DNA of 14,480 bases from an uncultured Porphyromonadaceae bacterium (GTDB lineage Bacteria > Bacteroidota > Bacteroidia > Bacteroidales > Barnesiellaceae_A): NCBI GenBank assembly GCA_900542255.1, contig UQMR01000055.1, positions 1 to 14,480 of the forward strand. Reading direction: 5' to 3'. Shown here one piece after another: positions 7,151 through 14,004 of this stretch. The position numbers were made by a program, and so were the translations under genes. The notes under the pieces were generated by a model. That model made no database searches and had not been told where the DNA came from. It saw only the letters and a program-made list of their open reading frames with translations. Each line of letters starts with the position of its first letter. Position 1 is the first letter of the stretch.

Positions 7151-8644
7151 TTATTGGTTGATCAGTTCGACAAAACGTGTTTCGCAGCGTTTCAACGTTT
7201 CGTAGGTAGCCAAAAATTCTGCTTTGACCTCGGCATAGGCTTTTACCTCCTCGCGATGGTATTCCACATAGCGGTTGGGCGACAACGAGAAATCTTTGGC
7301 TTCGATATCGGACAGGGTCACCACCTTTGCGAAATCCTCCACGTCGGCATAATTGGCATAGAGTTCGTACAGGCGGTCGACATCGGCATCGGACAGTTCG
7401 TTCTGGGCCCGTTTAGGGGTAAGAATTCGACTGCCGTCGATCATCAAGATGCGAGCGGAGCGGTCGGTGGGCTTCGTACGGCGCAGGATCAAAAAGCAGG
7501 GAGAGAGCTGCGTGCCATAGAAGAGCTTGTCGCCAAGGGTCACGACAGCCTCCACAAGGTCGCTTTGAACCAATTTCTTGCGAACCTCTCCATCTTGATT
7601 CCCGCGAAACAGAACGCCTTGTGGCATCACGACTGCCATGCGCCCTTTGCCGAAGGACATGCTACATACCATGTGCTGGATCCATGCGTAATCTCCGCAT
7701 GAATCGGAAGGGGTTCCCCACAGATTGCGTCCATACTTGTCCATTGACCACTCTTTTGCGCCCCACTTTTCCAGCGAGAACGGCGGATTGGCAATCACAC
7801 AGTCGAAGCGGGCCAGTGTATCGCTTTGCAAGATTTTCGGATTGCGGAGCGTGTCGCCCTGCATGATGTTGAAATCGGATGCGCCATGCAGGAAGAGGTT
7901 CATCTTGGCAATGGCTGCGTTGACTACGTTCTTCTCCTGTCCGAAGATGCTGCCGCAACAGAGATCGTCGCTATGCATATAACGGATAGCTTCGATCAAC
8001 ATACCTCCCGATCCGCAGGCTGGGTCATAGACGGTTTCACCGGGTTGGGGATCCAGAATGCGCACGAGTAACCTAACAACAGTGCGTGGCGTATAGAACT
8101 CTCCAGCTTGCGCTTTGCTATCGTCGGCAAATTTCTTGAGCAGTACCTCGTAGGCATCGCCCATCAGGTCGGCTGGGTAATCTTTGTTGCCCAAACGCCG
8201 TTTGGACAAGTGCTCGATAAGATTCCGTATACGTTCGTCGGAGAGTACCTTTTTGTCGGTCCACTTCTGTGCCGAAAAAATAGACAAAACCCCATATAGT
8301 GTATCGGGATTGGCTATTTCTATCTTGCGCATTGCCTCGACAATGGCAGAGCCAAGGTTTTCCGAACGTTCGCGGATGTCCTGCCAATGACATCCGTCCG
8401 GTATAACAAATCGATGCTGCTCCGGAAGAGAGGCGTACTCCTCATCACCGTTGCTGGCAATAAGGGCCTCTTCAACCTCCTCATCATACACGTCGGAGAT
8501 GCGCTTGTAATAAAGTAGCGGTGTTATATAGTCTTTGAAATTATCCTGGCTAACGGGGCCTCGTATGATATTACAGGCCTCAAACAGAAAATTATACAAA
8601 TCCTGGGCCCCGGACAACTCCTGCTGTTTAACCTTTTTTGCCAT
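7151..8644 (-). CDS. hsdM: Type I restriction enzyme M subunit, first paralogue (HsdM1)
   Basis: A 497-residue N6-adenine methyltransferase subunit, first gene of the restriction operon. The HsdM N-terminal domain carries YITPLLYYKRISDVYDE (39-55). GEFYTPRTVV (181-190) precedes SAM-binding motif I YDPACGSGGM (206-215), and catalytic motif IV is NPPF (286-289), followed by YGRNLWGTP, typical of type I M proteins. All expected catalytic elements are intact. A lysine-rich start (MAKKVKQQ) and an A-rich upstream context support ATG 8644. A 3-nt gap separates it from hsdM2. A TAnnTTTG-type -7 element lies 32 nt upstream (8683-8676). The AT-rich kinase gene ends 174 nt upstream on the same strand with no strong terminator between. 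In a canonical system a single hsdM supplies both methyltransferase subunits, so the presence of this second type of M subunit is the odd point. Confidence 0.95.
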   Translation of the reverse strand: MAKKVKQQELSGAQDLYNFLFEACNIIRGPVSQDNFKDYITPLLYYKRISDVYDEEVEEALIASNGDEEYASLPEQHRFVIPDGCHWQDIRERSENLGSAIVEAMRKIEIANPDTLYGVLSIFSAQKWTDKKVLSDERIRNLIEHLSKRRLGNKDYPADLMGDAYEVLLKKFADDSKAQAGEFYTPRTVVRLLVRILDPQPGETVYDPACGSGGMLIEAIRYMHSDDLCCGSIFGQEKNVVNAAIAKMNLFLHGASDFNIMQGDTLRNPKILQSDTLARFDCVIANPPFSLEKWGAKEWSMDKYGRNLWGTPSDSCGDYAWIQHMVCSMSFGKGRMAVVMPQGVLFRGNQDGEVRKKLVQSDLVEAVVTLGDKLFYGTQLSPCFLILRRTKPTDRSARILMIDGSRILTPKRAQNELSDADVDRLYELYANYADVEDFAKVVTLSDIEAKDFSLSPNRYVEYHREEVKAYAEVKAEFLATYETLKRCETRFVELINQ

Positions 8645-8818
8645 CGTTCCTTCTTACTTTCTCTCTGCGAAGGTACAAAAATATGTTTATAGGCCTAGTT
8701 ATAACGTTTCTTTTAACTAACATATGAACATTTCATAGCGAACGAATATTCAACATCTTTTTTGATGCCAATATTACAGCCCCCTTCTCGTCACACATAT
8801 AACGTAAGATGATTCGGT
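8645..8818 (-). promoter_or_regulatory. Kinase-hsdM1 intergenic region without an evident terminator
   Basis: This 174-nt AT-rich gap holds the hsd promoter, a direct 8-nt repeat TATAACGT at 8700-8707 and 8798-8805, and an 8-bp palindrome GAATATTC (8744-8751). I found no hairpin plus T-run that would end transcription of the upstream kinase gene, so read-through from the signalling cassette into hsd is plausible. The repeats are candidate regulator sites only. Confidence 0.35.
8676..8706 (-). promoter_or_regulatory. Probable hsd operon promoter with adjoining palindromes
   Basis: On the minus strand TATTTTTG (8683-8676) matches the -7 element TAnnTTTG, 32 nt before the hsdM1 ATG. At 19 nt further upstream (8706-8703) the sequence is CGTT, a poor match to the -33 TTTG. 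The spacer holds two adjoining 8-bp perfect palindromes, TAGGCCTA (8690-8697) and GTTATAAC (8698-8705); the second overlaps the -33 position, which suits an operator. Promoter call moderate, operator call speculative. Confidence 0.45.
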
Positions 8819-9877
8819 TTATTCTTTATGTTGCGTCCTTTTTAATCTTAGTACAAACTTATTCTTTGTATAAGGCAGTTTATTAATATAAGTTGGCGAA
8901 TCTCCAGGAGATATATAAAAATCGCCATTATTTAGATGTGTCAAATATTTTATATAATACATTCCGATACCATTACCTGATTTTTCTGCTACATGGGACC
9001 ATTTACCAGAATATCCTTCTTGGAATATTTTTTCGATTTCGTCAGTTTCTATATAGAGACTGTAGCATTCAATTTCTACATCAACACAATCTTGGAATTT
9101 TGAAAAATTAATATTAATATCAGTTCCCCCACATGTGTATTTAATTGCATTACTCCAAATATGCCCAAGCACTACTGAAATTGAAGGATAATCAATTTCT
9201 ACTGTTTCATAACACTCTCCAAGTTTTGGGGAAATACGATTTTCAACAAAATCCAAAAAAAAGGGTTGTAATGATAATTTTACGACTTTGTGAATTGAAT
9301 GTCTAAAAAATTGTATTTCGCCATCTGGGTTCTCCAAAAAATCGTAGACATTCATCTCGGAATTTACAAGAGAGATATTTTTGGCAATTTTCAAAAGTAC
9401 TACTGCGGCTTTTCGGGGATTGTTTTCTATAACTTTTATTGTATTTTGTAGAATGTTAGCCCATTCACTCATTTTTGTATCTTGGAGTGAAATAAGAGAA
9501 TCTATATCATCTTGAATTTTTGCATTATACGAATTTACATTATGTTGTAATCTATGTAAATCATTTTTGGCTAACTCCTTATTTTGACTTCGAATATATT
9601 CTATTTTTGTTGCGAAAGAATTATATAAGGAATATAATGCATCAAAATAGTGTGCAAATGTTTTTTTCGTTAATAGCGGATCATATGAGCAAAAATATAC
9701 AAAACCGTTCCCGTCAGGGGTTTTTAGCTTTTTTTGTCTTTTAATTAGCTGCCTTATAGGACATTCTTTGTATTGAGTTTCAGCTGGGCAATCAAAAACT
9801 TCCGGTATAAGATCTTCTGGTAAATTTGATAATATAATTTCATCGTTAATAACGATATGATAGAATGCATCATTCAT
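8819..9877 (-). CDS. Soluble histidine-kinase-like protein (HATPase domain) with N-terminal cysteine region
   Basis: A 352-residue protein with no signal peptide or membrane segment, so probably cytoplasmic. Residues ~205-345 form a GHKL/HATPase domain: N box HIWSNAIKYT (Asn243), IFQEGYSG (284-291), and G2 box GNGIGM (301-306) followed by YYIKYL. The G1 box normally DxGxG is replaced around ECYSLYI (270-276), so the adenine-contacting Asp is not apparent; this is either a divergent kinase or a weakened ATP site. A helical dimerisation segment (~80-130) contains LHRLQHNVNSYNAKI, with His112 (or His108) the likely phospho-acceptor. The first ~70 residues contain Cys30, Cys39 and Cys63 plus CP motifs, possibly a metal or redox sensing site (inference). 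It starts 3 nt after the receiver gene and the two must be co-transcribed. Very AT-rich relative to neighbours. The cognate signal is unknown. Confidence 0.75.
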   Translation of the reverse strand: MNDAFYHIVINDEIILSNLPEDLIPEVFDCPAETQYKECPIRQLIKRQKKLKTPDGNGFVYFCSYDPLLTKKTFAHYFDALYSLYNSFATKIEYIRSQNKELAKNDLHRLQHNVNSYNAKIQDDIDSLISLQDTKMSEWANILQNTIKVIENNPRKAAVVLLKIAKNISLVNSEMNVYDFLENPDGEIQFFRHSIHKVVKLSLQPFFLDFVENRISPKLGECYETVEIDYPSISVVLGHIWSNAIKYTCGGTDININFSKFQDCVDVEIECYSLYIETDEIEKIFQEGYSGKWSHVAEKSGNGIGMYYIKYLTHLNNGDFYISPGDSPTYINKLPYTKNKFVLRLKRTQHKE

Positions 9878-9880
9878 ATT

Positions 9881-10552
9881 TTAGGCTCCAAAAGCAGTTA
9901 ATAATAGTTGAATTATATTGGCAATAGAGCCAACATTATCTAAGCCAAAGGCTTTAGCTATATTAGAAGAATCTTTGTATTTATTTTTCGAATATAATAT
10001 ATTAATTACATTTTTAATTTCTTCTTCCGTTTTTGATATTCCTAGTTCACGTTGAAATACTTCACGTATATGAGAAACACAATTGTCTAGACAAAATGCT
10101 TCTTTGGCAAATCTTTCTATAGTGTTTTCAAATTCATAACGGCTGGCTGTTTTTCGTAGCCGATAGTCAACAAGATTCCCCGCAGGGTGTAGTCCATCTA
10201 TTTTTCCTTTATTTTCAGCACTATACATGATGATTTTTTTCTCGGGATATTGTTTCCGAATAGCTTGGATTAGTTCAAGTCCTTCATCATTAAATCCTAA
10301 TTTCTTGCCAACACCTTGTATATCTACAAATATTATATGTGCTTCTTTAATCTCAAACTGAGAAATTGAAGATGCATCTGATATTCGAGAAATATTTTTC
10401 CAACCATCTTTTTCTTTTAATGCATCTACGTAATTAAATTTTTGATCATCGATAAATAAAATTTTCGTATTTGCTTTTAAGTCATCTAATGATCTTGCAG
10501 GCAGACTATTAAGCTTCTTTTTAAATGGCCACATATTCGTAATAGATAACAT
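9881..10552 (-). CDS. Receiver-domain protein with unrecognised C-terminal helical domain
   Basis: A 223-residue protein whose residues ~28-140 read as a two-component receiver: KILFIDD (acidic pair Asp35-Asp36), phospho-acceptor strand IIFVDIQG (Asp77), switch residue in IIMYSAE (Ser111), and a basic RKT near 133-135 where the conserved Lys normally lies. The C-terminal ~80 residues are predicted helical by eye (EEEIKNVINILY, SNIAKAFGL, IANIIQLLLTAFGA) and match no DNA-binding output domain I recognise; a C-x3-C pair (154, 158) is present. The output may therefore be protein contact rather than transcription control. It is the first gene of a two-gene operon with the kinase-like gene, 3 nt apart, and sits behind a consensus promoter at 10605-10575. 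An in-frame ATG at 10534 (MWPFKKK) is an alternative start. Strongly AT-rich, suggesting separate acquisition from its neighbours. Confidence 0.75.
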   Translation of the reverse strand: MLSITNMWPFKKKLNSLPARSLDDLKANTKILFIDDQKFNYVDALKEKDGWKNISRISDASSISQFEIKEAHIIFVDIQGVGKKLGFNDEGLELIQAIRKQYPEKKIIMYSAENKGKIDGLHPAGNLVDYRLRKTASRYEFENTIERFAKEAFCLDNCVSHIREVFQRELGISKTEEEIKNVINILYSKNKYKDSSNIAKAFGLDNVGSIANIIQLLLTAFGA

Positions 10553-10574
10553 AATTTTAAAAGTTATTTCAAAA

Positions 10575-10605
10575 CAAAGATATAAATAAAAGTATTAGTA
10601 TCAAA
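10575..10605 (-). promoter_or_regulatory. Consensus Bacteroidetes promoter for the receiver/kinase operon
   Basis: Read on the minus strand, TTTG (10605-10602), a 19-nt spacer, then TATCTTTG (10582-10575) fit the Bacteroidetes consensus TTTG-N19-TAnnTTTG exactly. The receiver ATG lies 22 nt downstream of the -7 element, giving a short leader. This supports independent, probably constitutive, expression of the signalling pair. Confidence 0.75.
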
Positions 10606-10904
10606 ATAATATCATTTTAAAACAATATAATTGCCATGTTTTATTACCATAATATTTCAGTATTCTAATAAGGATACATTTATCTGTCCATAATTATTGC
10701 TACTTCGTCCCTATGCATCTCAGATGGTACAGTTTTTTACAAAAATTTCATTGATTACGAGGTAGGAATATTAATATCAACACGGATAAATCCCTTCAAT
10801 GAGGAGGGAGATTCGTGCGTTATAGGCACTGAGTAGGAGTATCAGGTTCGTGTGACCTTACCAGACTACGTGAGCTTGATAGTTTCTGTTGCGGAGTGTG
10901 CCTG
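10606..10904. other. AT-rich to mixed intergenic region, possible decayed coding remnant
   Basis: There is no supported gene between the signalling promoter and the downstream terminator. The part nearest the promoter (10606-10700) is very AT-rich. From ~10770 the composition rises and both strands give protein-like but interrupted reading: plus-strand frame ...RINPFNEEGDS... stops at a TAG near 10840, and the minus strand reads ...VPITHESPSSLKGF... between stops. Neither is recognisable, so I regard it as non-coding or a relic. No tRNA, transposase or integrase signature was seen. Confidence 0.35.
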
Positions 10905-11005
10905 TGAAAAAACAAAAAGAGAGGCCGTCTCAGGTTTTTCTGGAATGCAGCCCAAAAGTTTTGTCTCTAACTTTTGGGCTGCACTTCACTATCATGAGAC
11001 AGCCC
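10905..11005 (-). terminator. Nested-hairpin intrinsic terminator of the GH28-DUF4861 operon
   Basis: The inner stem is a perfect 14-bp repeat GCAGCCCAAAAGTT (10947-10960) with AACTTTTGGGCTGC (10969-10982), loop 8 nt. The outer stem pairs GGCCGTCTCA (10923-10932) with TGAGACAGCC (10995-11004) with one wobble. On the minus strand the structure is followed by a U-rich run (TTTTTGTTTTTT, complement of 10905-10921). It starts about 50 nt after the DUF4861 stop, the right place for an intrinsic terminator. Hairpins with a GGCTGTCTCA-type arm are, in my recollection, recurrent in Bacteroidales genomes. Confidence 0.75.
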
Positions 11006-11053
11006 CTTTCTTGTGTAACAAAAGCTGAGTATGGTATTTCCCGCAGTTACGGG

Positions 11054-12280
11054 TTATTTTCGGGGTTTGATGGCAACGCGGCAGGGGTTCTCCAACTCTT
11101 TGCGCCAGCTCTCTACATAGGAGAACCAAGCCTCGGGGGTTTTATACCCGAATGTCTCCTTCATCGATGTAAAGTTAATATAATAGCGTATCGAGGTGGC
11201 TCCGGGCGCGCTTATCTGGTACAGATAGTTGCTCTTGTCTTTCTTCTCGCCTACCACGAGGCCGGCGGGCAAATAAGTGGCAAGCCCTACTGTCTCTTTG
11301 GCATATTTGATGGTATCGTTTACAGGCCAATCTGTTCCCCAGCAGGCAATGAGCCCTTTGTGGTCGCTGTATGATTGTGAGCCTTTGATGTCTTGCACTC
11401 CGGTGCAGAAGACCTCGTTTCCGAGGGGGGCATCGAAGAGGACTTCGACCTCGGCATCGCGATGACCGCCGTAGAGTGTATAGCGGCATGTCATGTTGAG
11501 GTAAGAGTCGCCATATTTCCACCCTTTTACGGCCATCTCGACAACGGTGCGCACCGGTCCGTAGGCAAGTATGGTGGCGCGGCGTTCCGATACGGGGTCG
11601 ATGTGTATGGCTTTCTTCCCGTTCCATCCTTTGAGCGTGCCTACACCGCAGCTGCCGCTTACGCGCAATACGTCGTCGCCGAAGCCCTGGGCGAGTTGTT
11701 CGTCATTGGGATACCATCCGCTGGGCTCTATCTCAAAGCCTTTGTTGAATTTGCCGTATATGTCGACGGTCTGTTTGCGGTCGAAATAGAGTCGGTATGC
11801 TACCAGCTCGCTTTCGAAGGCAGGCCCGTGGTGGTGCAGGTAGTTATAGAGGTTGCCCGAGAGGGTGGATATGGAGTTGATGGGGACATGTTTCTTCTTT
11901 TTTCGCTTGCTTTTGTCGGCTACCAGCATGTCGGCATAGACGCGCGACTCATAGCGTTGGGCGGTTACGAGGGTGTCGCAAAGGACGACTCTCGCCTCTA
12001 CCTTGCCCGAAGGAGCCACATCGACGAGGAATGCAATCTCATCGGCCTTTCCGTCTCCGTTGAGGTCGTCGGCTTGCGAGGCTATCTCCTTGCCGCCCAC
12101 ATATACGGTTGCCGAGCGTACGGTAAACGGGGCTTGCAAGTCGGCAACCGATAGTTCTACCGGCACATCGGAGCGTGTAAGGCTTGACGGGTTGGTTATT
12201 TCTGCCGTCACCTCGTATGTGGCGGCGTGCAGTGATGCCGGCAGAAGGCAGGCTGCAAGTATATAGAATGCTTGTTTCAT
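11054..12280 (-). CDS. Secreted DUF4861 family protein (pectin-utilisation associated)
   Basis: A 408-residue exported protein. The signal sequence MKQAFYILAACLLPASLHA fits signal peptidase I cleavage after ALHA-like SLHA; an LAAC at 8-11 resembles a lipobox but is very close to the N-terminus. Most of the remainder reads as one all-beta DUF4861-type domain, including NLYNYLHHHGPAFESE, GKFNKGFEIEPSGWYPN, CRYTLYGGHRDAEVEV and a C-terminal TPEAWFSYVESW. DUF4861 proteins occur in Bacteroidetes polysaccharide-utilisation gene sets, often near pectin enzymes; I know no settled activity. Residues 72-81 (DLNGDGKADE) form a dockerin/EF-hand-like calcium loop. A lysine-rich patch (123-130) follows. 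The gene starts 6 nt after GH28 and must share its transcript, so it probably acts on the same pectic substrate in the periplasm or at the surface. Confidence 0.8.
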   Translation of the reverse strand: MKQAFYILAACLLPASLHAATYEVTAEITNPSSLTRSDVPVELSVADLQAPFTVRSATVYVGGKEIASQADDLNGDGKADEIAFLVDVAPSGKVEARVVLCDTLVTAQRYESRVYADMLVADKSKRKKKKHVPINSISTLSGNLYNYLHHHGPAFESELVAYRLYFDRKQTVDIYGKFNKGFEIEPSGWYPNDEQLAQGFGDDVLRVSGSCGVGTLKGWNGKKAIHIDPVSERRATILAYGPVRTVVEMAVKGWKYGDSYLNMTCRYTLYGGHRDAEVEVLFDAPLGNEVFCTGVQDIKGSQSYSDHKGLIACWGTDWPVNDTIKYAKETVGLATYLPAGLVVGEKKDKSNYLYQISAPGATSIRYYINFTSMKETFGYKTPEAWFSYVESWRKELENPCRVAIKPRK

Positions 12281-12286
12281 AGCGGT

Positions 12287-13924
12287 TTACTTGAATTTTA
12301 CGGTTTTGGAAGATACGCCTTCGGCAAAGGTGACATTCTCTTTGTCGATGTCAGATTCTTTGATGGTGATGCTGCTGCACCCGCTCTCTACCAGGGCTGA
12401 GGCCGAAGAGGTGGAGGTTTTGAGCCCGTCGATACTGATGTTTTCGGCATCGGCAAGGCGTATCACGCTGCCTTTGAGAGGTTCTATGCGGCAATTTTCA
12501 ATCTTTACACCATCGGTTTGGTTGATAACAATGCCCGATTTGGCACCGAGTATGGTTGTGTTGGTTATGTTTACGTTACTGATTTTCATCTCGGGCAGCC
12601 CGTTGAAATACATGGCGCGTCCCGAACCGCGGCATACGACATTGTCGATGTATATATTGCGGAATATGGGGGTCTCTTCGGTGACAGGGGGAAGCTGGTC
12701 GGCTGTCGCTTTGCCTTTCTTGCCGTAGAAGAGGTCGAAGAGGAGCGGTTCTTCGGGTATATTTATCATGGCAATGTTCTCGATATATATGTTTTCTACC
12801 ACACCGCCGCGACCGCGTGTGCTCTTGAAGCGCAGGCCTACATCGGTACCTATGAAGCTGCAATCGGCGATGTAGATGTTGCGTGCGCCGCCCGACATTT
12901 CGCTGCCAACGACAAAGCCTCCGTGCCCGTGCAGTACCGTATTGTTGCGTACTATCACATTTTCGCAGGGTACGCCCCGGCGGCGACCGTCTTCGTCTTT
13001 GCCCGATTTGATACAGATTGCATCATCGCCGGCATCGAAGATGCTGTTGATGACGAGGGCGTTGCGGCAAGATTCCAAGTCGAGGGCATCTCCGTTCTGT
13101 GCATACCACGGGTTGTTTACCTTCACGCCGTCTATGGTGATGTGGGTGCATTGCAGCGGGTGGAGGCACCAGGCCGGCGAGTTTTTGAACGTGGCGTTTT
13201 CGAGCAGTACCGTATCGCAGTTTTGGAAACTCAGCAAGGTGGGGCGCAGCCATCGCTTGATGCTCTCCCACCCTTCGTCGGTGGTAATGTTGTCGGGTAC
13301 ATTGAAGTCGTAGCATGCTTCGGCTCCTTTTTTAGAGGCCTCTGACGGATACCATATATCGCCTTTTTCGTTGGTTACTTTGCTCTTTTTGAGCAGGTTT
13401 TTCCACTGTTTCGAGGTTACCTTGCTCTTTTTCACAGGCCGCCAGTCTTCGCCGCAACCATCGAATGTGCCATAGCCCGTGATGGCTATGTTGTGGGCGT
13501 TGCGGGCATAAAGAGGCGATTGGCAGCGACGGGTATCGAGACCTTCGAACGAAGTCTCTACTATCTCGTAGGCATCCAAGTCAGAGGTGAAGATAACCAA
13601 CGCACCGTATTCGGTATAGAGGTTTACATTGCTCAGCAGACCTATGGGGCCGCTTATCCATAATCCGGCAGGAATCACTACCGTACCGCCTCCTTTTGCA
13701 TTGACGTGTGCGATGGCGTTGTTGATGGCTTCGGTACAAACGGTTTTGCCGTCACTTACGGCTCCGAAGTCACGGATATTTACTTTGTAATCGGGGAAAG
13801 TCGGTCGTGCAACACGAGGCATGTCAAAGGGTACCCCTTCGTAAATGGCATTATCTACGCTTTGTGCTACGGTTGTGAGGCTGCAAGCTACAAGCAGGCT
13901 CAGCAATGTGGTTTTTAATTTCAT
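12287..13924 (-). CDS. Secreted GH28 family glycoside hydrolase (polygalacturonase-like)
   Basis: A 545-residue exported parallel beta-helix enzyme predicted to hydrolyse galacturonic-acid-containing pectin (polygalacturonan or rhamnogalacturonan). The signal peptide MKLKTTLLSLLVACSLTTVAQ allows SPI cleavage near residue 20; LVAC at 11-14 leaves a lipoprotein alternative open. KVNIRDFGAVSDGKTVCTEAI (47-67) is the typical N-terminal beta-helix entry. GH28 catalytic elements appear in order: NGDALDL (277-283, Asp279/Asp282), AGDDAICIKSG (Asp300-Asp301), HGHGGFVVGSE (332-342, catalytic His) and RFKSTRGRGG (Arg365, Lys367). All are intact, so it should be active. Exo versus endo mode cannot be decided by eye. 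It leads a two-gene unit with DUF4861. No SusC/SusD pair or sensor is in view, so it is either an orphan pair or the edge of a larger locus. A -7 element lies 80 nt upstream. Confidence 0.92.
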   Translation of the reverse strand: MKLKTTLLSLLVACSLTTVAQSVDNAIYEGVPFDMPRVARPTFPDYKVNIRDFGAVSDGKTVCTEAINNAIAHVNAKGGGTVVIPAGLWISGPIGLLSNVNLYTEYGALVIFTSDLDAYEIVETSFEGLDTRRCQSPLYARNAHNIAITGYGTFDGCGEDWRPVKKSKVTSKQWKNLLKKSKVTNEKGDIWYPSEASKKGAEACYDFNVPDNITTDEGWESIKRWLRPTLLSFQNCDTVLLENATFKNSPAWCLHPLQCTHITIDGVKVNNPWYAQNGDALDLESCRNALVINSIFDAGDDAICIKSGKDEDGRRRGVPCENVIVRNNTVLHGHGGFVVGSEMSGGARNIYIADCSFIGTDVGLRFKSTRGRGGVVENIYIENIAMINIPEEPLLFDLFYGKKGKATADQLPPVTEETPIFRNIYIDNVVCRGSGRAMYFNGLPEMKISNVNITNTTILGAKSGIVINQTDGVKIENCRIEPLKGSVIRLADAENISIDGLKTSTSSASALVESGCSSITIKESDIDKENVTFAEGVSSKTVKFK

Positions 13925-14004
13925 GTCCGGGTGTTTTTGGTATGTGTTGGTTTAAGTAATTTTCCTGAAATAAACGGTAAGGCAAATGCCGTTTTCCACT
14001 TCTA

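Noticed and set aside
6686..7702. Long open frame (338 codons) on the plus strand opposite hsdM1/hsdM2
   Set aside because: It spans the junction of two well-supported methyltransferase genes on the other strand, shows no domain, and is explained by GC-rich codon bias of the real genes.
8819..10552. Assignment of the kinase/receiver pair as a bona fide Detocs system
   Set aside because: Detocs needs a receiver-effector fusion; no nucleosidase, nuclease or membrane effector is visible and similarity to DtcA/B/C could not be tested.
1266..11005. Mobile-element ends or attachment repeats flanking the defence block
   Set aside because: I compared the gaps at 1309-1554 and 10606-10904 by eye and found no shared direct or inverted repeat, and there is no integrase, transposase or tRNA gene.
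11393..12154. Plus-strand open frame of 253 codons opposite the DUF4861 gene
   Set aside because: Low-complexity Ala/Val/Tyr-rich translation with no motif; the minus-strand frame has a signal peptide and family match.
12518..13345. Plus-strand open frame of 275 codons opposite GH28
   Set aside because: The opposite frame contains all GH28 catalytic motifs in order; this one has none.
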